Assembly (NCBI GenBank): GCA_030267565.1
Contig: BRXU01000073.1
Location: 82,302 to 146,301 of the forward strand
DNA length: 64,000 nucleotides
Reading direction: 5' to 3'
From: Pleodorina starrii
Lineage: Eukaryota > Chlorophyta > Chlorophyceae > Chlamydomonadales > Volvocaceae
Both the position numbers and the translations under genes were made by a program. Shown piece after piece: positions 1 to 8,062 of this stretch (the first letter of the stretch is position 1; every line of letters starts with the position of its first letter). The notes under the pieces were generated by a model. The model saw only the letters and a list, made by a program, of their open reading frames with translations. It was not told the DNA's origin and ran no database searches.

Positions 1-405
1 TTTGCTCGGCCTTGTGACCTCTGATGGCGGACTGCGTTCTTAGGTGACTTGGAGAGGTTAGCGTCCGCGGATCTGGTGTAATTTCATCGCCGTCTGCGGT
101 GTGATCCCGGGTGGCCATCGGCGTTGTTGCAAAACTCACCTCCTGAGGTGAGTTTCCGTTACCCCCCTGACTTCATGCCACGCGCTTGATCTCGGCGGTG
201 CCGAGTGCGTTGAAGCGATTCATGCCCGCAGGATGTCGTTGCGGGCGCGAGCGGCAGGGCAGTCCTCCTTCCAGAGGCGCCCGTTCTTGCGGATCGGGAT
301 AACGGCGGTGCCGCCGCGATCCAGGATGGCCGTGTGGCAACGCCGGGTGTCAAAGGCGCCATCGCCGGTCACGGTGCCGATCTGCTCATCGGGCGGGATC
401 TGATC

Positions 406-1738
406 GCGAGTGTCCGATCTTCTGTGTATCGGTGAAGTGGTCCATGCTTCCTGAGAGGAGCAAGGACGATGACGATTTCCAACGAGTTGCTGGACGAGTT
501 GCTGAAGGGCTGCAAGCGGCCTGAGGATCTGCTGGGCGATGCCGGGCTGATGAAAGAGCTGAAGGTCCGGCTGATGGAACGGATGCTGGGGGCCGAACTG
601 ACCGCCCATCTGGGCTATGAGGCCGGTGCGGTGCCGCCAGCCGAACAGAGCAACCGCCGGAACGGGGTTGCGGCGAAGCGCGTGAAAGGTTCGGACGGCG
701 AGGTGCCGCTTTTGGTTCCGCGTGACCGGGACGGCAGTTTCGAGCCGGAGCTGGTGAAGAAAGGCCAGACCCGGATCGACGGGGTGGATGACAAGATCAT
801 CGGGCTCTATGCCGCCGGGCTGTCGGTGCGCGACATCCAGGCCCATCTGGAAGAGCTTTATGGCCTGAGGGTCTCGCCCGACCTGATCAGCCGTGTCACC
901 GATGCCGTGCTGGGGGAGGTCCGGGAATGGCAGCACCGGGCACTGGACCGGATGTATCCGATCGTCATTTTCGACGCGCTGCGGGTTAAGATCCGCGATG
1001 CCGACAGCCGGATGGTCAAGAACAAGGCCGTTTACATCGCCCTCGGCGTCACCCACGAGGGGGAGCGGGAGGTTCTGGGCCTGTGGATCGCCGACAACGA
1101 GGGGGCCAAGTTCTGGCTGTCGGTGATGAATGAACTGCGCAACCGGGGCGTTCAGGACATCCTGATCGCCGTTGTTGACGGGCTGAAGGGCTTCCCGGAG
1201 GCTATCACCACGGCCTTCCCCGAGACCATGGTCCAGACCTGTATCGTCCATCTGATCCGGCATTCGATGAACTTCTGCAGCTGGAAGGACCGCAAGGCGG
1301 TGGCCGCCGATCTGCGCCCGATCTACGAGGCCCCGACCGCCGAGGAGGCCGCCCGCCAGTTGGAGGTATTCGAGGAAAAGTGGGCCGGGAAATACCCGTC
1401 CATCGCCCCGGCCTGGCGCCGGGCATGGGCCGAGGTCACGCCGTTCTATGCCTTCAGCGCGGCGATCCGGAAGATCATCTATACGACCAACGCAGTGGAA
1501 TCGCTGAACCGGGTGCTGCGGAAAACGCTGAAGACCAAGGGCTCCTTCCCGACCGAGGAAGCTGCCACGAAGCTGATCTTCCTGGCCATCCGCAACTTCG
1601 AGAAGGGCGGCCGCACCGTCCGGGAGTGGGTTGCGGCCCGCAATCAGCTGGCCATAATGTTCGCCGGGCGCTTCGACGCCTGAACGTATCTGAAAACCGC
1701 ATGGGCCCGCTCAGATACACAGAGTTCCTGACACTCCC
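406..1738. mobile_element. Complete IS256-family element (1333 bp) with 8-bp target duplication
   Basis: The element sits inside the IS903-like transposase gene. It is flanked by the direct repeat ATCTGATC at 398-405 and 1739-1746, the 8-bp duplication usual for IS256. Its ends are imperfect inverted repeats of about 27 bp: the left begins gcgagtgtccgatcttctgt and the right, read inward on the other strand, begins gggagtgtcaggaactctgt. It carries one transposase gene. The exact duplication and full-length gene suggest a fairly recent, possibly still mobile insertion. Confidence 0.92.
469..1683 (+). CDS. IS256-family (mutator-type) transposase
   Basis: A 404-residue DDE transposase of the mutator superfamily that moves the surrounding element. 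The likely catalytic acids are D169 (IFDALRVKI), D237 (VVDGLKGF) and E344 (TTNAVESLNR); the last motif is the family's signature around the glutamate. The length is normal for IS256 transposases, and no stop or frameshift is seen. The start is an ATG after AGGAGCAAGGACG, a good ribosome site. It is not the same gene as the truncated IS256 transposase at 36184, so at least two IS256 types have entered this genome. Confidence 0.95.
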   Translation: MTISNELLDELLKGCKRPEDLLGDAGLMKELKVRLMERMLGAELTAHLGYEAGAVPPAEQSNRRNGVAAKRVKGSDGEVPLLVPRDRDGSFEPELVKKGQTRIDGVDDKIIGLYAAGLSVRDIQAHLEELYGLRVSPDLISRVTDAVLGEVREWQHRALDRMYPIVIFDALRVKIRDADSRMVKNKAVYIALGVTHEGEREVLGLWIADNEGAKFWLSVMNELRNRGVQDILIAVVDGLKGFPEAITTAFPETMVQTCIVHLIRHSMNFCSWKDRKAVAADLRPIYEAPTAEEAARQLEVFEEKWAGKYPSIAPAWRRAWAEVTPFYAFSAAIRKIIYTTNAVESLNRVLRKTLKTKGSFPTEEAATKLIFLAIRNFEKGGRTVREWVAARNQLAIMFAGRFDA

Positions 1739-2358
1739 ATCTGATCCAGAAGGCCCGGCAGGACAGGGCTGTCACCGTCACGGCTGGAGGTGAACTCCAC
1801 CACCCGGATGTCACCGGTAGCCGTGTCCATCGCCAGATGGACCTTGCGATATTGGCGCCTGCGGTGTGTGCCGTGCTTGCGCGCCAGCCACTCTCCGTCA
1901 CCCTGAAACTTGATCCCGGTGCTGTCCACCAGCAGGTTCAGCGGTCCCGGCGCGCGGCGGCTTGATATCTGAACGGCAAGGGTCTTCTGTCTGCGGCTTG
2001 AGGCGTGGAAAAGTCCGGAACCGGCCAATCGAGCCCGGCCATCTCCAGGATGCTGGCCACCATGCCTGTCGTGTGCCGAAGCGGCAGGCCAAAGAGCACC
2101 TTCACCATCAGGCAGAACTGGATTGCTGCATCGGAGAATACAGGCGGGCGGCCGGGCCGCCCCGCCCTGTTCGCCAGCCACGCCATGTCCTTGTCCAGCC
2201 AGATCAGCAGTGATCCGCGTCGCCTCAGGGCATCATTGCAGGATTTCCAGTTCGTCCTGCGGTAGCGGGCAGGTTCAGGCTTCGCCATGCGAGGACGCTT
2301 ACCCTACAGCAGTCCCCGCGTGAATCCTCGCTCAGGCGAGTTCTGCAACAACGCTGTA

Positions 2359-3199
2359 GGGTCCAGACTCATTGAATTTCACAGCCAGAACAAGACGGTT
2401 GCGGCGAGCATGATCGCGGAGAAGAAGGTTTCCGGGCAGCGGTCGTATCGGGTGGCGACGCGCCGCCAATCCTTCAGACGGCCGAACATGATCTCGATGC
2501 GGTTGCGCCGTTTGTAGCGCCGCTTGTCGTATTTGACGGCCTTCCTGCGGGACTTTCGACCGGGGATGCAGACCTTTATCCCGCTGTCTTTCAACGCTTC
2601 TCTGAACCAATCAGCGTCGTAGCCCCTGTCAGCCAGCAGCCAACCCGCCTTCGGCAGACTGCCCAGAAGAGCCGCGGCGCCTGTGTAGTCGCTGACCTGG
2701 CCGGCCGACATGAAGAACCCGATCGGCCGCCCCGTGGCATCGGCAACGGCGTGCAGTTTGGTGTTCATGCCGCCTTTTGTCCGCCCGATCTGGCGTGCGC
2801 GCCCCCCTTTTTCACGCACAGGCTCGACGCCGTGCGGTGTGCCTTGAGATAGGTCGCATCGATCATGATCGTCTTGTGATCGGCGCTCTCAGCGGCCAGG
2901 CCGACCATGATCCTGGCGAAGACCCCGTTGTCACTCCAGCGCTTCCAACGGTTGTAGAGGGTCTTGGCGGGCCCATATTCCTTCGGCGCATCACACCACC
3001 GCAACCCATTGCGGTTGATGAAGATTATGCCGCTGAGAACGCGGCGATCATCGACGCGGGGCTTGCCATGACTCTTGGGAAAGAACGGCTTCAGGCGTTC
3101 CATCTGGGCATCGCTCAGCCAGTAAAGATTGCTCATCGATCAGGTCTCCTTGCGGAGCCTGAATCATGCCAAACGCCTGAAATCAATGGGTCTGGAGCC
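2359..3199. mobile_element. IS5-family IS427-group element, copy 1 (841 bp)
   Basis: Ends are inverted repeats: left gggtccagactcattga, right tcaatgggtctggagcc. TA lies directly outside each end (2357-2358 and 3200-3201), the target used by IS427-group elements. It carries two overlapping reading frames on the minus strand. A second copy lies at 37244-39146; removing the IS903 insertion and its 9-bp duplication from that copy also leaves exactly 841 bp. Copy 1 landed in the right-hand target duplication of the IS903-like element. Confidence 0.9.
2379..3136 (-). CDS. IS427-group transposase, OrfA/OrfB joined by -1 frameshift
   Basis: OrfA (2765-3136, from MSNLYWLSDAQMERL) carries the DUF4096-like N-terminal domain and the first catalytic aspartate (IMIDATYLKAH). 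OrfB (2379 to about 2815, KGGMNTKLHAVADATGRP) carries the rest of the DDE domain, including DRGYDADWF and the region around RNRIEIMFGRLKDW. The frames overlap at A5G6 on the coding strand (complement of 2802-2812). Slipping back one base there would give a full transposase, as in other two-frame IS427 elements. Fusion of the frames is inferred from this slippery run and from the same arrangement in copy 2. Confidence 0.88.
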
Positions 3200-3265
3200 T
3201 AGCCATCGAGTGTATGATCGAGGTGGAGTTTCGACGCTTCAACCACGGCTCTTACGGAGCCCACA

Positions 3266-3460
3266 ATGACCAAACCCACCATGGACCTGTCGAGCTTCTG
3301 GCCAAGCAGGGCCAAGGAGACATCCTGCGCAGCATCGCCGAGGCAGCGCGGTAAATGATCATGGAAGCCGATGTCGGCGGTCTAATCGGTTCTGGGCGGT
3401 ACGAACGCAGCGGTGAACGCACAACCTGGCGCAACAGGTATCGCGCCAATCCCGGGCATC
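3266..3460 (+). pseudogene. IS256-family transposase, N-terminal remnant
   Basis: Translation in shifting frames gives MTKPTMDL, then VELLAKQGQGDILRSIAEAA, then MIMEADVGGLIGSGRYERSG. This is the N-terminal part of an IS256-type transposase, with a frameshift near 3285 and a stop near 3353. Nothing of the catalytic core follows; the sequence runs into the IS66 end at about 3494. It is a dead fragment, unrelated in frame to the intact IS256 gene at 469. Confidence 0.7.
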
Positions 3461-3493
3461 GTTTGAAGTCGTCGTGCGGCGTCATCCGTCTGT

Positions 3494-4930
3494 AAGCGGC
3501 GGCTACGCCGCACCTGCTTTCAGCTTGACGGCTTGAAGTTCTAGGGCAGCAGGTCGTCGCTCTTCGCCTGTGGGTGGCTGGCCGCCACGGCTTCGAGGGT
3601 TGCTTTGAGGTAGGCGAAGGGCTCGACGCCATTGACCTTTGCGGTGGCGATCAGGGATGCGATGCGCGCCCAGGATCGCCCGCCTTCGTTATGACCGGCG
3701 AACAGCGCATTCTTGCGGGTCAAGGCGATCGGCCTGATCAGGTTCTCGACGCTGTTGGAGGCGATCTCGACGCGGCCGTCGCGCAGAAAAGTCTGCAATC
3801 CGTCCCAGTGGCGATGGACATAGGCCAGCTTTTCGCCGAGGCGGGACTTCACAGAGATGCGCCGGCATTGCGCCTGCAGTCATTCGCCGAAGGCGGCGAC
3901 CAGCGGCGCTCTGCGCACTTGGCGGGTCGACTGCAGCTGGCCGGGGCCCATGCCACGGATCTCGGCTTCGATCCGGTAAAGCTCGGCGATCCGGCGCAGA
4001 CCCTCGGCCGCGACCTCGGAGCCGTCGCGATCAACGATTTCCTTCAGCTTGCGCCGGGCATGCGCCCAGCAATGGGCGACGGTGATCGGCGCGCCGCCTG
4101 TCCGGGATGGGCGCTTCAGGAGGTTGTAGCCGGTATAGCCATCCAGCTGCAGGATGCCGTCAAAGCCCTGCAGAATGCGCTCTGCATTCTCGCCCCCACG
4201 GTCCGGCGCATAGGTGAAGACCACACCAGGTGGATCTGCCCCGCCCCATGACCCGTCATCGCGCGCCAGGGTCCAGAGGTAGCCTGTCTTCGTTCGCCCC
4301 CTTCCAGGATCGAGCACGGGTGCGGTGGTCTCGTCCATGAACAGCTTGTCCGAACGCTTCAGATGTTCGGCGAGCCGATCGACCACAGGACCGAGATGGA
4401 AGGCGGCGGTGCCGATCCAGTCGGCCAGCGTGCTGCGATGCAGTTCGATCCCGGCGCGGGCCAGGATCCGGCTCTGGCGGTATAAGGGAAGGTGGTCGGC
4501 GTATTTGCTGACCAGGACATATGCGAGGGCGCTCTCGGTGGGCAGTCCGCCCTCGATCAGGTGCGCGGGCGCCAGTGCTTGGGTAATACCCTCGGCGCAT
4601 CGACGACACGCATACTTGGGATGGATAGTCACGATGACCCGCAGCTGCGCGGGCACGATGTCCAACCGCTCGGTCCGGTCTTCGCCAATACGGTGCATGT
4701 CGCCACAGCCGCGTCGCCATTGTGGCTCGGACCAATGGCGACCAGAGCAGGCTGTTCGGCTCGATCACCCGTAGGGTCCGGGGCAGACCCGCCGGAAAAT
4801 GCCCGCGGTTGCAGCGTACGGCTCGACGCGGAGGTGTGCCGGGCGGTGCCTCGGCGTCCTGCCGCCTCGACCTCGGCCACCGCCGCTTCGAGATCCTCGA
4901 AAGCCAACTGGCGCTCGTCATCGCTCACGC
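3494..4930 (-). pseudogene. IS66-family transposase (tnpC) remnant
   Basis: The IS66 end is recognisable at 3494 (GTAAGCGGCGGCTACGCCGC). On the minus strand the TnpC protein is spread over several frames. A leading part at about 4629-4928 (SDDERQLAFEDLEAAVAEVE) is followed by a core at 3880-4698 with the zinc-binding CRRC, FMDETTAPV, LQLDGYTGYN and HCWAHARRKL motifs. The C-terminal part is 3541-3852, with SNSVENLIRPIALTRKNALF. Frameshifts near 4700 and 3860 disable it. The expected upstream tnpA and tnpB genes are absent, and the far end is replaced by an IS3 scrap. Confidence 0.85.
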
Positions 4931-4934
4931 TCCG

Positions 4935-5130
4935 TCTTCAAGTCGCTGAAGGCCGAACTGGTTTGGAGACGCGACTGGCACACCCGGCGCGACGTCGAGA
5001 TCGCGCCCTTCGAATACCTCAATGGCTTCTACAACCCGCGGCGCAGACACTCGGCATTGGGCTGAAAATCACCCGTGGCCTTCGAACAGAAGGCCGCCCA
5101 ACATGAGCACCTGACCGGAATAAAACCGGC
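4935..5130 (+). pseudogene. IS3-family OrfB, C-terminal remnant
   Basis: The frame reads FKSLKAELVWRRDWHTRRDV, then FEYLNGFYNPRRRHSALG, then a TGA stop where the family has tryptophan, then KSPVAFEQKAA. This is the end of an IS3-family transposase integrase domain, including its conserved YNPRRRHSALG motif. There is no start, no catalytic DDE core and no element end, so it is a scrap left by recombination between the IS66 and AraC remnants. Confidence 0.75.
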
Positions 5131-5134
5131 GCAG

Positions 5135-5560
5135 GTCCAAGTTCCGGCTGGTCCAGTTCCTGCTGCAAGAGCTCTACAGCGAAAACCCGCTGCCTGCTCT
5201 GGTGCTGCAGAAAATGGAACAGGCAATCGTGCTGAGCTTTCTGCTATCTGCGCAACGAACCGCAGCCCGCCGCACGGTGGCAGGCCCGCCGTGCCGCCGA
5301 GTATATCGGGGCGCATTGGGACCGCTCGATCACCGTCGAAGCCCTGGCCGGCATCTGCAATCTCAGCAGCCGCAGCCTTTACCAGATCTTTTGCCAGACC
5401 TGGGGCGTTTCCCCGATGATCTTCGTGCACAGTATCCGCCTGGCTCGCGTCCGCGAGATGCTGAAAGCAGGCGTATCCCACACAACCGTCACATCGGTCA
5501 GCTATCTTTGCAGCTTTTCCAAGCAGGCCAGTTCGCTTCGGCGAACTGCCGTCGCAGGCC
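5135..5560 (+). pseudogene. AraC-family regulator remnant
   Basis: Pieces in more than one frame resemble an AraC/XylS activator: FRLVQFLLQELYSENPLPAL (linker region), then AAEYIGAHWDRSITVEALAG, SRSLYQIFCQTWGVSPM and RLARVREMLKAG, the first helix-turn-helix with its helper helix. The second helix-turn-helix breaks off after SYLCSFS. The sensor half is missing and the reading frame is not continuous. It was probably damaged by the insertions to its left. Its former target is unknown. Confidence 0.65.
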
Positions 5561-5709
5561 CCGCGCAAAGGCGCCTGACGATCAATTCTTGCAGGCCCGC
5601 AGCGCCAGGCACCCAGATCAGGGCAGCCACGGGTCGGGGCAAGCCACATCCATCCTGCCGGTGAGGCCAACCTTGCCCAAGGCGGCGAAAAACCCCGGTT
5701 CTCAGGCGG

Positions 5710-7650
5710 TCACGCGGGCGGGTTGCCATGCGCGGGGCCGGGAACGTTCGCGTCCTCGATCAGGTGGCGGTGGCGGCGGACCTCGGACAGGACATCCTCG
5801 AACCGGTCCAGGCCCTTGGCCTTCAGGGCGGCGGACAGGCGCAGATAGGCCTCGGCGGTGGCGCGGGTGTCGCCCATCGCGGTGTGGCGCTCCTCGGGCG
5901 GGATGGCGATGCCCAGCCGGGCGGTCAGCGCGTCCAGCGTATGCGGCGCCGACTGGCCCCAGACCATCGCCGACAACAGGATCGTGTCCAGCACGCGATT
6001 GTCGAAATAGACCCCGGTTTCCAGCGCGGCGCGGCGCAGCATCCCCATGTCGAAGGGCGCGTTATGGGCGACCAGCACGGCGTCCTCGGCAAAGTGGTGA
6101 AAGGCCGTCAGCGCGCCGGTCATGTCGGGGGCGCCTGCCACCATCGCATCGGTGATGCCGTGGATCGCGGTGGATGCCGCCGGGATCGGGCGGCCGGGAT
6201 TGACCAGCGTCTCGAACCGCTCGCCGGTCAGGCGGCCGCGTGCGATGCGCAGCCCGGCGATCTGCACGATCCGGTCGGTCGCGGGATCAAGGCCCGTCGT
6301 CTCGGTGTCGAAGACCACGCAGGTCAGGTCCGACAGCCGGGTGGATCCGGCGCTGCGGCCCGACAGGGCGAAGTCATAGGTCAGCCCGGCCTCGTCGCCG
6401 CGCACGGGCGCAAGGGGCAAGGGCAGCACCAGCCGGGCTTCGTCCCCGTCCGCCTCGGGCCAGAGGCCGGTGACATGGGCGGCCAGGATCTCGTGCCCGG
6501 TCAGTTCGGGCTGCATCGGGTCGGGCGGTTCCGAGAGCCAGGCTTCCAGACGGCCGATCGGCACCGGCGGGCCGGTCCAGACCAGCGACAGGCGCGCCTC
6601 GGCCCCCTCGGCTTCGGCACTCACGCGGGGCGCGATGCTCTGGGCGCGCAGGTGCCGGTCCAGATGGCGCAAGAGCCCGTTCAGCGCCGCCGCATCGGCC
6701 AGCAGCGCCAGCGGCGGCTGGCCGGGCGACAGGTCCAGCCCTGCGGCAAGCTCGTTCAGGCCCGCCCGGCCCTGCGGCGCGTCGCCGGTCATCCGGTCGG
6801 TCAGTTCGCGCACCGAGGCGGCAAGCCCCTGCCCTTCGGACCGGATCGCCTGGGCAAGCGCGGGCGGGATCGGCCCGTCCAGCGCCTCCAGCATCGGCAC
6901 CAGCGTCGCGGCATGGCGGCGCAGGCGCTCCAGCGCCTCGCGCGGGGCGGGGCGTTCGGCGGGGCGGTCGCGCAGCATCAGAAGCGTGCTGCCCTCGACC
7001 GCGCGCATCCGGCCCCACAGCCGCTGCCCGGCCGATGTCAGGCAGGTCAGGTCGGTCGAGGCCGCCCCCGCCGCCAGCCGCGCCGCCGCGGATTCCAGCG
7101 CGCCCCCCGCAAGATGGCGCGCAAGCGGCCGGTCCAGCGCGATGCCCGGCAACAGCCGCGCGGCGGCGGCGTTGTAGAAGACCACGCGGCCGCCCGCATC
7201 GGTCATCACCGCGCCCGCGCCGATATCGGCGAGGATGGATTCCAGCGTCTGCTTTTCGCGTTGCAGGTCGGCGGCATGTTCGGCGATGGCGTCCGACAGA
7301 GCCTCGGCGGTGCGGGCGCGGGCCTCGGCCGCGTCGCGGGCGGCGGGGCCGAGGTCGGCCAGATAACGCGCCTCGGGGATCTCGGGCGTCTGGCCGGTGC
7401 GCAGGCCCCCCGCCAGCAGCTCGATGGGCCGGGCGACGTTGCGGTCGAACAGGAACCAGACCCCGGCGATGATCGCCGCCGCCCCGCCGCCCGCGATCAG
7501 CGCGCCTTGCAGCAGCCCGCCTGCCGCGTCGCCGGACTGCGCGGCGCGGGCGGCGATCCACAGGCCCAGGCCCAGCAGCGCCACCACGCCCCCCGCGAGG
7601 CCCGCAAAGATCAGCAGGACGCGGACCCGCAGCGGCAGCCCGGTCAGCAT
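5710..7650 (-). CDS. Membrane sensor-like protein fused to DnaQ-type 3'-5' exonuclease
   Basis: A 646-residue protein with two N-terminal membrane helices (about 7-33 and 45-66), a HAMP-like linker and a PAS-like domain (about 135-215). Residues 230-435 look like a degenerate histidine-kinase core without recognisable H or N boxes. From residue 442 it is a DEDDh exonuclease of the DNA polymerase III epsilon family: D448 and E450 in FDTETTGLD, D534 in HNAPFD, H589 and D594 in HTAMGD. The nuclease residues are all present. The ATG overlaps the end of the upstream receiver gene, so the two are probably co-translated. The fold of the middle region is inference from hydrophobic pattern and context. 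Family members lie next to actP in related bacteria, but the role is unknown. Confidence 0.85.
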   Translation of the reverse strand: MLTGLPLRVRVLLIFAGLAGGVVALLGLGLWIAARAAQSGDAAGGLLQGALIAGGGAAAIIAGVWFLFDRNVARPIELLAGGLRTGQTPEIPEARYLADLGPAARDAAEARARTAEALSDAIAEHAADLQREKQTLESILADIGAGAVMTDAGGRVVFYNAAAARLLPGIALDRPLARHLAGGALESAAARLAAGAASTDLTCLTSAGQRLWGRMRAVEGSTLLMLRDRPAERPAPREALERLRRHAATLVPMLEALDGPIPPALAQAIRSEGQGLAASVRELTDRMTGDAPQGRAGLNELAAGLDLSPGQPPLALLADAAALNGLLRHLDRHLRAQSIAPRVSAEAEGAEARLSLVWTGPPVPIGRLEAWLSEPPDPMQPELTGHEILAAHVTGLWPEADGDEARLVLPLPLAPVRGDEAGLTYDFALSGRSAGSTRLSDLTCVVFDTETTGLDPATDRIVQIAGLRIARGRLTGERFETLVNPGRPIPAASTAIHGITDAMVAGAPDMTGALTAFHHFAEDAVLVAHNAPFDMGMLRRAALETGVYFDNRVLDTILLSAMVWGQSAPHTLDALTARLGIAIPPEERHTAMGDTRATAEAYLRLSAALKAKGLDRFEDVLSEVRRHRHLIEDANVPGPAHGNPPA

Positions 7651-8015
7651 GGCCCGGCCAGCAGCCGCGCCAGTTCGGCGCGCAGTTCCGACAGTTCGAA
7701 CGGCTTGGCGATGAAGCCGTCGGCGCCAAGCGCCAGCCCCTTGCGGCGCTCCACCGCCGATCCGCGCGCGGTCATCATCAGCACCCGCACATCCTTCAGC
7801 GCCGGATCGGCGCGCACGTCCTGCACGATCTGATAGCCCGAGACATCGGGCAGCATCACGTCCAGCAGCACCAGATCGGGATGGCTGGCACGGATTTCAT
7901 CCACCGCGCCCGATCCGGTGGCCATGCGCCGGTGGCTGTGGCCTTCCCGCGACAGCAGGAAATCCAGCGCGATGGCGATATTGTCCTCGTCCTCGACCAC
8001 AAGAATGTCTGCCAT
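7644..8015 (-). CDS. Single-domain response regulator
   Basis: A CheY-like receiver of 123 residues with no output domain. It starts MADILVVEDEDN, giving the acidic pair (E8-D9), and the phosphorylated aspartate is in LVLLDVMLPDVSGY. It also has the T of MMTARG and the K of IAKPFE. The chosen ATG at 8015 has GGAGGGG 5-11 bases upstream. A longer frame could begin at 8066, where ATG overlaps the stop of the DUF294 gene, but that extension does not resemble receivers. No canonical kinase is adjacent. The degenerate kinase-like exonuclease fusion downstream is the obvious partner candidate. Confidence 0.9.
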   Translation of the reverse strand: MADILVVEDEDNIAIALDFLLSREGHSHRRMATGSGAVDEIRASHPDLVLLDVMLPDVSGYQIVQDVRADPALKDVRVLMMTARGSAVERRKGLALGADGFIAKPFELSELRAELARLLAGPC

Positions 8016-8062
8016 CGGCGTCCCCTCCTTCAGACGACGGACCGGCTGCCCGGTCGTGACCT

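Larger units (their letters stand above)
173..2288 (-). pseudogene. IS903-group transposase, broken
   Basis: This is the transposase of the IS903-like element, read from 2288 downward. The N-terminal third, starting MAKPEPARYRRTNWKS, is in frame to about 2005. A one-base frameshift there moves the match to the frame with RRQKTLAVQ and [10 protein letters not shown]. The gene is then cut at about 1739 by the IS256 element and resumes at 415 (DQIPPDEQIGTVTGDGAF). Compared with the intact 310-residue copy at 37331-38263, about 45 codons are deleted after NDILRA. The last residues, MNRFNALGTAEIKRV, follow in another frame and end at 173. It cannot make active transposase. Confidence 0.85.
120..2355. 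mobile_element. IS5-family (IS903-group) element, interrupted and decayed
   Basis: The left end starts GGCGTTGTTGC at 120 and the right end finishes with its inverted copy, GCAACAACGCT, at 2355. These match the ends of the intact copy at 37265-38317. An IS256-family element (406-1738) splits it. The left flank 111-119 reads gtggccatc. On the right the flank is broken by the IS427-group element at 2359-3199. Joining 2356-2358 to 3202-3207 gives gtagccatc, which matches the left flank at 8 of 9 bases and fits the 9-bp target duplication of the IS903 group. Bases 1-119 outside it hold nothing I recognise. Confidence 0.85.

Noticed and set aside
220..1263. Single minus-strand gene of 347 codons
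   Set aside because: Most of it is the shadow of the IS256 transposase; only the last 60 or so codons are real, a fragment of the split IS903 transposase.
5728..7833. Open frame of about 700 codons on the plus strand
   Set aside because: Antisense shadow of the exonuclease fusion; composition is typical of reverse-strand GC-rich DNA.
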